Source of the DNA: JBHHYR01 sp046757585
GTDB lineage: Bacteria; Desulfobacterota; Binatia; HRBIN30
Direction: 5' to 3'
Assembly: GCA_046757585.1 (NCBI GenBank)
Contig: JBHHYR010000085.1
Coordinates: 1-15,226 of the forward strand
Length of the DNA: 15,226 bases
Part shown: piece by piece, positions 7,490 through 13,220 of the stretch
How the letters are laid out: every line of letters begins with the position of its first letter
Numbering within the stretch: position 1 is the stretch's first letter
Made by a program: the position numbers and the translations under genes
Notes under the pieces: generated by a model
Seen by the model: the letters and a program-made list of their open reading frames with translations, nothing else
Told to the model about the DNA's origin: nothing
Database searches by the model: none

Positions 7490-9495
7490 GGCGCTCTCCC
7501 AGTGCTCACCGATCCGGCCCCGAGTCGCTCGGCCAGATGCCAAGCAATCCGCGTTGCCATGCCCATGATCGTCACCTGTGGATTTACGCCGACGCAGTCT
7601 GGAAGGACCGATGCGTCGGCGACATAGAGGCCAGGCAGTGCGTAGCTCTCTCCCCAAGGGTCCACGGCACAGCGTTGCCGGTCCCGGCCCATGCGCGCCG
7701 TTCCGCACGGATGGAAGCCAACGACGGAGAGGGACGACGGCTTCCACGGGCGGTCGGTGAGCCGGGGGATCTCCGAGGGCCCCCGAAGCGGAGCGAGCCC
7801 CGCTATGCCCGTATTCACCTGACGCGCACCCGCGGCGAACAACACGCGTGCCGCGACCCCGATTCCATAAATCAGCTTGGAAGTGTCCGGCTGGTTCAGC
7901 TGGTAGGTGATCAGCGGCCGGTCAGTCGGCAACCGCCGCACGCGCCCGGCCGAGGACTCGGCGACGAAGAGCCCGACGGCAGCGACCTTGCGGGAGGCGG
8001 CCAGAGCGTCCTTGGCCTGCGCGCCCACCCCGGGGATGCCCGCAGCCGAAAGGCCGGGAAGAGGGGAGGTCACTTCGAAGAGCAGGCCGTGCTCCGCCTG
8101 GAAGTCATCCATAAAGAAGGACTGCAATGTGCCGCGCCAGGCGTAGAGATCCTCATCGAAGGTGCCGCTCACGCCGACAGCGGGGTGGATGCGCAGGCCG
8201 CGGCCAACGGGACCTCGCCGCGCCGCGAGGCCGTTCGCCATCAGAAGCAGTGGCGTGTGGACCGCCCCTGCTGCCAGCACGACGCAGCTGGCCCGCACGG
8301 TGAGTCGCCCACGCACGTGGCCGTCCGTACCCGGACCGTGCTCGCTGCCGAGAATCTCGGCCACTACTCCCGCGGCGCGCCCGTTCTCCTGCAGGATGCG
8401 GCGCACGCGGCAGCGGGCGTAGATGCGCGCGCCTGCCGCCTCCGCACGGGGCAAGTACGACAGGTGCATCGCCTGCTTGGCGTCGCTCGGGCAGCCGAAG
8501 GCACACACACCGCAGCCGTGGCACCCGTCGATGTTGCGTTGGATGGGCTGTCCGTGCAGGCCAAGCGCTTCGAGCCCGCGGCGGAACACGCGTGCGTTTT
8601 CACCAAGGAGCGCTTCCGGCACGGGTTTCACGTGAATCGTCCGTTCGACGTGCTCGAAAATGGCGGCCATGGCATCTGGAGCAACGCCCGGGATTCCCCA
8701 CTGCGACTCCCACGCATGTAGCACGCGGTCCGGTGGGCGGAAGCACGTGCCGGAGTTGATCACGGTGGTCCCGCCCACGGCTTTCCCCATGGGTACGGGG
8801 ATCGCAGGGCGGCCGAGGGCCACAGTCATGCCGCTGCTGCGGTACAGCGTCTGCATCCGTTCCAGGAGTGGGCCGTGGAAATCCGCTTGTGTGAAATAGG
8901 CCCCCTCCTCCACGACGACGACCGTGAGGCCGCGTTCAGCGAGCTCCTTGGCGACTACCGCGCCCCCGGCGCCGGATCCCACGACGACAACGTCGGCGCG
9001 GGCCGTAACCTCACCGGCGATCTCCGGGTGCGCGATCGGCTGCAGTCGCGGTCCGGGGCGTGGCGGCGAGTCGTCGACACAGCGGCCGTCGAATCCGAGC
9101 GCTTCCCCGACCTGCGGGTGTGCCGTGTAGGCCATGAGGCAAAGGCTCTTCAGGGAGGAGAGCATCTCACGCCGCCAGCGCGCCCCGGCTGCCGCTTCTT
9201 CAACGTAGGCGGCGCGCTCGTGCACGCGCAGCTGCGAAAACCGGCGGTGGTAGCGGCTGGCGAGCGGGGCAAGGTTCCACGTGGTGAGCAGCACCTTGAG
9301 CCCGGCTTGCAGCGGTCGGGGCAGCCCTGCAGCGAGCTGCGCGACCCCACGCGCGACGCCGGCCTCATCGGCTCCCGCTGCGATGGCGCCGCCTGCCGGC
9401 AAGATCACCCGGGCCGCCTGCTCAAGTGTACGGTACCGGGCAGTGCCGAAGAACCGTCGAGCAGCCTCGGGAGTCATGTCGGCCGGCCGTGCCAC
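7486..9495 (-). CDS. GMC-family FAD oxidoreductase (long-chain alcohol / sterol oxidase-like)
   Basis: This 669-residue flavoprotein of the glucose-methanol-choline family probably oxidises an alcohol. Residues ~15-135 resemble the gluconate-dehydrogenase subunit-3-type region often fused upstream of such enzymes. The FAD Rossmann motif VVVGSGAGGAVVA is at 170-182, MGKAVGGTTVINSG at 236-249, and a four-Cys motif CHGCGVCAFGC (C325, C328, C331, C335) suggests an Fe-S cluster or metal site. The C-terminal active-site segments are GFHPCGTARMG (His595) and VNPQVTIMGMA (Asn638). The GTG start at 9495 gives the longest form; ATG at 9477 (663 residues) is an alternative. A promoter-like pair ends only 6 nt before the GTG, so the mRNA may be leaderless or begin translation at the ATG. 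It is coupled to the downstream partner gene. The substrate is unknown; fatty alcohols and sterols are candidates from the family. Confidence 0.93.
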   Translation of the reverse strand: MARPADMTPEAARRFFGTARYRTLEQAARVILPAGGAIAAGADEAGVARGVAQLAAGLPRPLQAGLKVLLTTWNLAPLASRYHRRFSQLRVHERAAYVEEAAAGARWRREMLSSLKSLCLMAYTAHPQVGEALGFDGRCVDDSPPRPGPRLQPIAHPEIAGEVTARADVVVVGSGAGGAVVAKELAERGLTVVVVEEGAYFTQADFHGPLLERMQTLYRSSGMTVALGRPAIPVPMGKAVGGTTVINSGTCFRPPDRVLHAWESQWGIPGVAPDAMAAIFEHVERTIHVKPVPEALLGENARVFRRGLEALGLHGQPIQRNIDGCHGCGVCAFGCPSDAKQAMHLSYLPRAEAAGARIYARCRVRRILQENGRAAGVVAEILGSEHGPGTDGHVRGRLTVRASCVVLAAGAVHTPLLLMANGLAARRGPVGRGLRIHPAVGVSGTFDEDLYAWRGTLQSFFMDDFQAEHGLLFEVTSPLPGLSAAGIPGVGAQAKDALAASRKVAAVGLFVAESSAGRVRRLPTDRPLITYQLNQPDTSKLIYGIGVAARVLFAAGARQVNTGIAGLAPLRGPSEIPRLTDRPWKPSSLSVVGFHPCGTARMGRDRQRCAVDPWGESYALPGLYVADASVLPDCVGVNPQVTIMGMATRIAWHLAERLGAGSVSTGRAP

Positions 9496-9501
9496 AGCTC
9501 G

Positions 9502-9530
9502 ATTCTATGCACTGCCCGCCTGCACCTCAA
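9502..9530 (-). promoter_or_regulatory. Predicted sigma70-type promoter for the GMC gene
   Basis: On the minus strand TTGAGG (9530-9525) and TAGAAT (9507-9502) are separated by exactly 17 nt. TAGAAT matches the -10 consensus at 5 of 6 positions and TTGAGG keeps the TTGA core. The predicted transcription start falls at or next to the GTG at 9495. Confidence 0.5.
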
Positions 9531-9633
9531 CCGCCGCCGCTTGGTCCGTTAGCCGAGCGCGACGAGTTCGTGGTAATCTAGATCTGTGGCTGAGCAAGTT
9601 CAGGTTGTGCGAGCCCGAGGGAGGGTGTGGACG

Positions 9634-9885
9634 GTGACCAGAATTCGGAAATCTGTGGCGGACGAGGCTGACTTCCGTTTCTGGTACGACGGGCTGAGTC
9701 CCGAACAACGCGTCGAGGCGGTCGGAGACGCTTTGGAGAGTTGCCTGAAGACACGGGGTGCCGATGGCATACCGAGACTACGAAGAGTTCATCGCCGCAT
9801 TGAATGCCCATGGCGTCCGCTACCTCGTCGTCGGGGCGCACGCAGTCGCGTTCCACGCTCGGCCCCGCGCAACGAAAGACCTTGA
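9634..9885 (+). CDS. Small protein, likely partner of the adjacent nucleotidyltransferase
   Basis: This ORF of about 83 codons begins at a GTG preceded by GGGAGGG (starting MTRIRKSVADEADFRFWYDG). Acidic and aromatic N-terminal residues followed by LSPEQRVEAVGDALE match the general look of small proteins encoded just upstream of MNT-type nucleotidyltransferases, which typically read 'yy-LTPEERL...'. The frame runs 122 nt into the nucleotidyltransferase gene, and its last ~30 residues are Arg-rich, typical of out-of-frame reading. Either the overlap is real or the ancestral C-terminus has been lost to a frameshift. The GTG at 9586 would add 16 residues but lacks a ribosome-binding site. I infer an antitoxin or accessory role from position only. 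Confidence 0.55.
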   Translation: MTRIRKSVADEADFRFWYDGLSPEQRVEAVGDALESCLKTRGADGIPRLRRVHRRIECPWRPLPRRRGARSRVPRSAPRNERP

Positions 9886-10276
9886 CGTCTTGGTCGAGCC
9901 AACCGCAGCTAACGCGCGGAAGGTGCTCGCAGCCCTTCGAGATTTCTTCGAGGGCGCAGAGCTTGGGTATTCCGAGGAAGATGTGACCGACCCGCGGTGG
10001 ATCATTCAGCTTGGTGTGGCGCCGGTCCGTATCGACCTGATGTCAGAGATCCCCGGGTTCGGAAGCTTCGCCACTGCGTGGAGGAGCCGCGTTGATGCAA
10101 CCTTCGGCTCCGTGCCTGCGCATTATATTGGCCTCGACGAGCTCATCGACGCCAAAGGGGCCGTCCATCGACCGCAGGACCGGGCGGATCTCCGCATCCT
10201 CGAGCGCGCCAAGGGCGGGACTCAGCTCGCAACGCGTTCCAGCCGCCGCCGCGGCAGAAAAACGCGGCGCGGCTGA
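9764..10276 (+). CDS. MNT-fold nucleotidyltransferase (toxin-antitoxin / AbiEii-like type)
   Basis: This 170-residue protein from ATG 9764 (an in-frame GTG lies at 9758) is a predicted minimal nucleotidyltransferase. The pattern is YLVVGAHAVAFH (residues 20-31, taking the place of the GS/GG loop), then TKDLDVLVEP with the metal-binding pair Asp39/Asp41, and a third acidic residue Asp91 in VRIDLM. IGLDELIDAKGAVHRPQDRA (about 122-141) is the usual C-terminal 'edLi.nK.a.gR.qDlaDl' signature. Homologous proteins normally stop near ILERAK (about 150). The extra ~20 Arg-rich residues here are encoded by the attC-like palindrome, implying 3' fusion to it. Related proteins occur in toxin-antitoxin or phage-defence pairs, but the activity here is unknown. 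Confidence 0.82.
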   Translation: MAYRDYEEFIAALNAHGVRYLVVGAHAVAFHARPRATKDLDVLVEPTAANARKVLAALRDFFEGAELGYSEEDVTDPRWIIQLGVAPVRIDLMSEIPGFGSFATAWRSRVDATFGSVPAHYIGLDELIDAKGAVHRPQDRADLRILERAKGGTQLATRSSRRRGRKTRRG

Positions 10277-10292
10277 ACGTTGAGCGTTAGTC
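10219..10292 (+). repeat. attC-like imperfect palindrome (candidate cassette recombination site)
   Basis: The 5' half (GACTCAGCTCGCAACGCGTTC...) and the 3' half (...GGCTGAACGTTGAGCGTTAGTC) are imperfect reverse complements. They have a perfect 7-bp inner stem CGCCGCG (10246-10252) / CGCGGCG (10263-10269) and several unpaired bases mainly on the 5' side, as in folded attC sites. It ends in GTTAGTC, one base off the GTTRRRY core. It lies at the 3' end of the nucleotidyltransferase gene and includes its stop codon, the usual place of an attC in a gene cassette. A matching GTTAGCC lies at 9548-9554, upstream of the two genes. It could instead be a simple terminator-type palindrome; no T-tract follows. 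Confidence 0.45.
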
Positions 10293-10430
10293 GGCGCGGC
10301 ATCTTACGACGACGCGCGACAACGATAGCTCGAACAGATCCACCAGATGTTGGTGGAGATCCGGCGGTACCCACTTCGATTCGTTGGAAGGCGGACGGGG
10401 GCGCTACGCGAGCTTGCCTACCTCTTTTGA

Positions 10431-10514
10431 CATCTGGAGGAGTTCCTGAAGCCAGTGGGGATCAGTCAGTCCGCCTTTGCGATTCGCTTGGGAGTCTCAT
10501 TCCCGCGGGTGAAC
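10431..10514 (+). pseudogene. higA: Fragment of a HigA-type (XRE) antitoxin gene
   Basis: A single frame reads HLEEFLKPVGISQSAFA followed by IRLGVSFPRVN. This is the helix-turn-helix region of HigA/VapI-like antitoxins (LxEEFLxPLGxSQxxLAxxLGVxxxRIN). It is preceded by an in-frame TGA and is followed directly by integrase-like sequence in a different frame. About 28 of ~95 expected residues remain, so this is a relic and no HigB toxin is present. Confidence 0.75.
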
Positions 10515-10521
10515 GGGGGAC

Positions 10522-10572
10522 GACATTCGGACAGTCCAGGAACTCCTCTGGCACCGAGAGGTGACCACGACG
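10522..10572 (+). pseudogene. Fragment of a tyrosine recombinase C-terminus, integron-integrase-like
   Basis: The frame reads DIRTVQELLWHREVTTT, matching the C-terminal catalytic segment of integron integrases (DIRTVQELLGHxDVxTTMIYTHV), with Trp replacing the usual Gly before the conserved His. XerC/XerD proteins read differently here (DLRxxQxLLGHxxLxTTQ). The downstream Tyr nucleophile segment is absent and the upstream Arg-box part is lost. The fragment abuts the HigA relic with no spacer to speak of. Confidence 0.65.
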
Positions 10573-10582
10573 AGAGAGTCCG

Positions 10583-10930
10583 GTGGCTTCGACTGACACA
10601 GACGCGGTACTCAAGGAGTACAGCAAGCTCGCACCTCACTACGACCGGCGCTGGTCGTTCTACATCGAAGCGACCCTACGCGAGACGCTGAGGCGACTCG
10701 AACTCCAACCCGGCGAAAGCCTCCTCGACGTAGGGTGCGGGACTGGCGTGCTTCTCGAGGTGCTCTCGGCGTCGGTGCCCGACGCGAAGCTATCGGGGGC
10801 TGACCCGTCGCGCGAGATGCTCGACGTGGCACGCAAGAGGCTCGGCGCGGCGGTCGTTCTAAAGCAGAGCCACGCGGAGAGCCTGCCCTTTCCCGACCAG
10901 GTGTTCGATGTGGTGGTTTCCACGAACGCG
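10583..10930 (+). pseudogene. N-terminal half of a SAM-dependent class I methyltransferase
   Basis: The open frame continues from GTG 10583 to 11074 (163 codons), but only residues 1-116 look like a methyltransferase. YSKLAPHYDRRW precedes motif I LLDVGCGTG (47-55), then GADPSREMLDVARKRL (motif II region) and ESLPFPDQVFDVVVSTNA (motif III/IV). After residue ~116 the family sequence (normally HYF..P..aL.E..RVLKPGG) is replaced by unrelated residues, because a different gene fragment has been joined here. The expected length is 200-250 residues. A truncated protein would lack half the fold and is unlikely to be active. Confidence 0.75.
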
Positions 10931-10949
10931 AGCCTCTCGTCTGGACTGC

Positions 10950-11057
10950 CGACCGCTGCACGTATATTTGCCGGACGATCTATACAGACTCGTGAAGGCA
11001 TGCGATCTGCCAGCATCGGAACTGCCGCAGAAGGCCGCGCGGGCAGAAGTGCGCCGT
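10950..11057 (+). pseudogene. N-terminal fragment of an RHH/CcdA-like antitoxin gene
   Basis: In a frame different from the methyltransferase, the sequence reads RPLHVYLPDDLYRLVKACDL then PASELPQKAARAEVRR. This is the beta-strand plus two-helix N-terminus of CcdA/ribbon-helix-helix-type antitoxins (VYLPDDLYxxVKxxxLPxSELLQxAxRxELRR). The start codon is not evident: the frame opens inside the methyltransferase fragment. The C-terminal toxin-binding part is missing because the reading passes directly into the YgiT-type gene. Confidence 0.7.
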
Positions 11058-11265
11058 GTGTGGAGCCCAAATGACTCGGGTCGTCAGCGACCTGCCTTTC
11101 AAGACCACCGACCACACCATTGTGATCCTCAACAGTCTTCCCGTGTTTCAGTGTGGCAACTGCACCGAGTACCTCATTGAGGACGTGGTCTTGAGCCGCG
11201 TCGACGAGATCCTTGCCACCGTAGATGGGTCGGCCGAACTAGAGGTCATACGGTATGCAGCGTGA
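11047..11265 (+). pseudogene. YgiT-type zinc-finger antitoxin-like gene lacking its start codon
   Basis: The frame KCAVCGAQMTRVVSDLPFKT continues with TIVILNSLPVFQCGNCTEYL and ends AELEVIRYAA followed by TGA. This is the YgiT/MqsA-N-type zinc domain: two CxxC knuckles (KCAVC and QCGNC) and a typical C-terminus. All ~72 expected residues are present except the initiator. The codon before Lys is CAG, because the gene is fused to the upstream antitoxin fragment. Initiation at GTG 11056 would lose the first knuckle Cys. The usual toxin partner (MqsR- or DUF4258-like) is absent. Confidence 0.75.
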
Positions 11266-11657
11266 TTTGTTGCAACATCGAGGCTAGCAGTCCGCGTCGT
11301 CGGCAAAGCGGGCCTCGGCCGCCTGCTCGGTTCTCTGAAGGCTGCCACGATGCCACTCCTGAACGAACCAGCAAAACAGTTTCCGGACCTGCAAACGGTA
11401 AGGAGGAGACGCCATTTCTTTCCTGCTTTATCGAATCGAAACGCCGTCGCATTGCCTGTCCCAGAACCAGCAACTCATAGGTCGCAACAGTCTGTGGGGG
11501 GTGAACGGGGCGGTTGCCAGATGCGCTGCGCCACAGACCAGTGACAAGGGGGTATGGCGAGTCACAGACGCCGAGTTGCTCAACGACATGGTCCCCCGCA
11601 TACCGGAAGCGTTGGAGGTATTGACAACACCTGCCTCCTGTTGGCATCGTCTCCAAC
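11266..11657. other. Spacer with no recognisable gene
   Basis: These 392 nt separate the fragment patchwork from tumE. Short ORFs on both strands have no family-like composition or conserved motif that I recognise, and no strong hairpin is seen. It may be further decayed cassette DNA. Confidence 0.5.
11621..11650 (+). promoter_or_regulatory. Possible tumEA promoter
   Basis: A perfect TTGACA (11621-11626) is followed after 18 nt by CATCGT (11645-11650), a weak -10 keeping only A2, T3 and T6. A start would fall just before the tumE ATG at 11658, implying little or no leader. Confidence 0.3.
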
Positions 11658-11954
11658 ATGCGGGCCACTGTGTTGATGCGCCGCTGCGTCGTGCTCGCTG
11701 CAGACGCCTTCGCGGAAGTGACGATCTGGCGCGTGCCGCAACCAGTGCCGCCGTCGGCGCATGCATTCAAGTATCGGTTGGCCTACGTGGTCGGTGGTGA
11801 GTACGTGGTACGGTACGACAACGAGCGTGGAAAGGGTAACCACCGGCATATCGGCACGGCGACCACGCCTTACGCCTTTTCGATGCCCGATCGACTGATG
11901 GCCGACTTCAACGCGGACATAAGGAGGTGGAATGATGAACACGGTCGTGCTTGA
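11658..11954 (+). CDS. tumE: TumE-family toxin (DUF6516) of a TumE/TumA toxin-antitoxin system
   Basis: This 98-residue protein matches the TumE/DUF6516 toxin family along its whole length. Visible features are an N-terminal strand pair (VLAADAFAEVTIWRVPQPVP), FKYRLAYVVGGEYVVRYDNE, then the family hallmark YDNERGKGNHRHI (residues 53-65) and PYAFSMPDRLMADFNADI (71-88). The basic and histidine-rich hallmark is the likely active or RNA-contacting site; the exact mechanism is not something I can read from the sequence. The ATG at 11658 has no clear Shine-Dalgarno; Met7 is an alternative start. The gene overlaps tumA by 20 nt, toxin first, which is the usual order for this pair. It is intact, unlike the other toxin-antitoxin remnants just upstream. 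Confidence 0.85.
   Translation: MRATVLMRRCVVLAADAFAEVTIWRVPQPVPPSAHAFKYRLAYVVGGEYVVRYDNERGKGNHRHIGTATTPYAFSMPDRLMADFNADIRRWNDEHGRA
11921..11928 (+). promoter_or_regulatory. Strong Shine-Dalgarno for tumA
   Basis: AAGGAGGT inside the 3' end of tumE stands 6 nt before the second ATG of an ATGATG pair (11935) and only 3 nt before the first (11932). This favours 11935 as the start. The strong site relative to tumE would favour antitoxin excess. Confidence 0.7.
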
Positions 11955-12282
11955 GGTACGTTCGCTAGCAGACACCCTTGCCGATGCGTCGCGAGTGATG
12001 AAGACGCGCCGCGGCGAACGCGAGGCGCGTATCGCCTTTGCCACACCCGAGTTGCTGTGGCAGGTGTTGACCGCGAAACGGTGGGAGCTGCTCAAAGCGC
12101 TGTGTGGCGCCGGTCGGGTGTCGATCCGCGAGGCCGCCCGGCGCGTTGGGCGTGATGTGAAGGCCGTGCACGCCGATGTGAAGGCTTTGCTCGATGCCGG
12201 CTTGGTCAACCGAACCGCCGACGGTGGTATCGAGTTTCCGTTCCGAGCTATCAAGGTCGAGTTCGTGCTCCGGGCCGCGTAG
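11935..12282 (+). CDS. tumA: TumA-type antitoxin, HTH DNA-binding protein (HVO_A0114 family)
   Basis: This 115-residue protein is the cognate antitoxin and likely autorepressor of the TumE toxin. FATPELLWQVLTAKRWELLK (residues 36-54) leads into a winged helix-turn-helix: VSIREAARRVGRDVKAVHAD (62-81), then VKALLDAGLV (82-91). It ends in a wing strand (GGIEFPFRAIKVEFVLRAA), the usual C-terminus of this family. The N-terminus (VVLEVRSLADTLADASRVMK) is probably the toxin-binding part. The start at 11935 follows a strong AAGGAGGT. The 20-nt overlap with tumE implies co-translation. Family assignment rests on strong motif similarity; neutralising activity is inferred from pairing. Confidence 0.87.
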   Translation: MNTVVLEVRSLADTLADASRVMKTRRGEREARIAFATPELLWQVLTAKRWELLKALCGAGRVSIREAARRVGRDVKAVHADVKALLDAGLVNRTADGGIEFPFRAIKVEFVLRAA

Positions 12283-12343
12283 AGAGCCATGACCGGACCG
12301 CACCGTGGTAACGTGAACCGTAGCGGGGAAGGGCGCGGGGCGT

Positions 12344-12358
12344 TCTGGCATCACCAGA
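12344..12358. promoter_or_regulatory. Small inverted repeat upstream of the SDR pair, possible operator
   Basis: TCTGG-CATCA-CCAGA is a 5-bp inverted repeat with a 5-nt centre, extendable by CG on each side if one T is bulged. It lies about 35 nt before the SDR start, where an operator could sit. No regulator gene is adjacent, so the role is speculative. Confidence 0.25.
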
Positions 12359-12392
12359 CGGAACCGAGTTACCTCAGCGGGGGAGAAGGCTC

Positions 12393-13220
12393 ATGAAACT
12401 CGACGGAACGGTTGCGGTGGTTACGGGAGCGGGTAGCGGTCTGGGCGCAGCGCTCGCCGTCCAGCTCGCACAGGCTGGCGCGGTGCCGGTTGTCATCGAC
12501 CTGCGCAGCGCGCGCGTCGAGCAGACCGTCGGCGCCCTGAAGAGCCGAGGTGTCGAGGCGTTCGGCTGGACCTGTGACGTCGGACGCCGGGACCAGGTGA
12601 AGGAGACCTTCTCCGAAATCGGCCAGCGCTTGCAGCGGATCAACCTCCTGGTCAACTGCGCGGGTCGCAGCATGCTGCGCCCCTTTCTCGACCAGAGCGA
12701 CGAAGATCTCGACTGGATCGCGGGGCCCAACCTCTGGGGCGTGGTCCACTGCACGCGCGCCGCGGTCCGGTGGATGCCGGCGGGGAGTCGGATCGTGAAC
12801 GTGAGCTCCGTCTCGGGACGGATCCCAACGCCCGGTGAGGCCTTCTACTCGGCACTCAAGGCTGCGGTGGCCTCCCTCAGTGAGTCGCTCGAGAGCGAGC
12901 TGCGGGGCCGGAGCATCGGTGTCACGCTGGTGCTGCCGGGTGAGATGTCCACCGCGCTCTTCGCGGAGCACCCCTCGTGGGAGCTGCGCCCGGGCTTCCA
13001 GCGACGCATGGAGGTGCCTCCCGAGCGGGTAGCGGCCGCGATCGTGCGGGCCGTGCGCCGGGAGCGCTTCGACGTCGTGGAGCCGTGCTATCTGCGCCCG
13101 CCGGTGGTTCTCAACCGGCTCTTCCCGAACTTCTTCCGGCACCAGCTGTACCGGTCCTACTACCGGCCGCTGGAGCCGCGCATCAGCGTGCAGGGTCAAC
13201 ACGATGGACCATCACGGTAA
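12393..13220 (+). CDS. Short-chain dehydrogenase/reductase (first of a coupled pair)
   Basis: This 275-residue classical SDR has cofactor motif TGAGSGLG at residues 11-18, an acidic Asp36 (VVIDLRS) at the end of the second strand favouring NAD(H), and NCAG (88-91). The catalytic set is Asn113 (PNLWG), the Ser in NVSSVSG (about 138), Tyr152 and Lys156 (YSALK). A LPGEMST loop follows the active site. The C-terminal region ending RSYYRPLEP is hydrophobic and aromatic. The ATG at 12393 has a GGGGGAGAAGG ribosome-binding site. Its 3' end overlaps the next SDR by 17 nt, indicating an operon with translational coupling. Such paired SDRs often work on fatty acyl or steroid alcohols, but the substrate here cannot be read from sequence. 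Confidence 0.93.
   Translation: MKLDGTVAVVTGAGSGLGAALAVQLAQAGAVPVVIDLRSARVEQTVGALKSRGVEAFGWTCDVGRRDQVKETFSEIGQRLQRINLLVNCAGRSMLRPFLDQSDEDLDWIAGPNLWGVVHCTRAAVRWMPAGSRIVNVSSVSGRIPTPGEAFYSALKAAVASLSESLESELRGRSIGVTLVLPGEMSTALFAEHPSWELRPGFQRRMEVPPERVAAAIVRAVRRERFDVVEPCYLRPPVVLNRLFPNFFRHQLYRSYYRPLEPRISVQGQHDGPSR

Noticed and set aside
6755..7627. Plus-strand ORF of 290 codons
   Set aside because: It is antisense to the GMC partner gene and runs into the repeat element; low-complexity Arg/Glu composition indicates a shadow.
7537..8721. Plus-strand ORF of 394 codons
   Set aside because: It is antisense to the GMC oxidoreductase gene and its translation has no family-like features.
11246..11770. Minus-strand ORF of 174 codons opposite the tumE 5' region
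   Set aside because: It overlaps the start of the well-supported tumE gene and has no recognisable domain; treated as a shadow.
12369..13202. Minus-strand ORF of 277 codons
   Set aside because: It is antisense to the first SDR, which has a complete catalytic set; the opposite frame is a GC-driven shadow.
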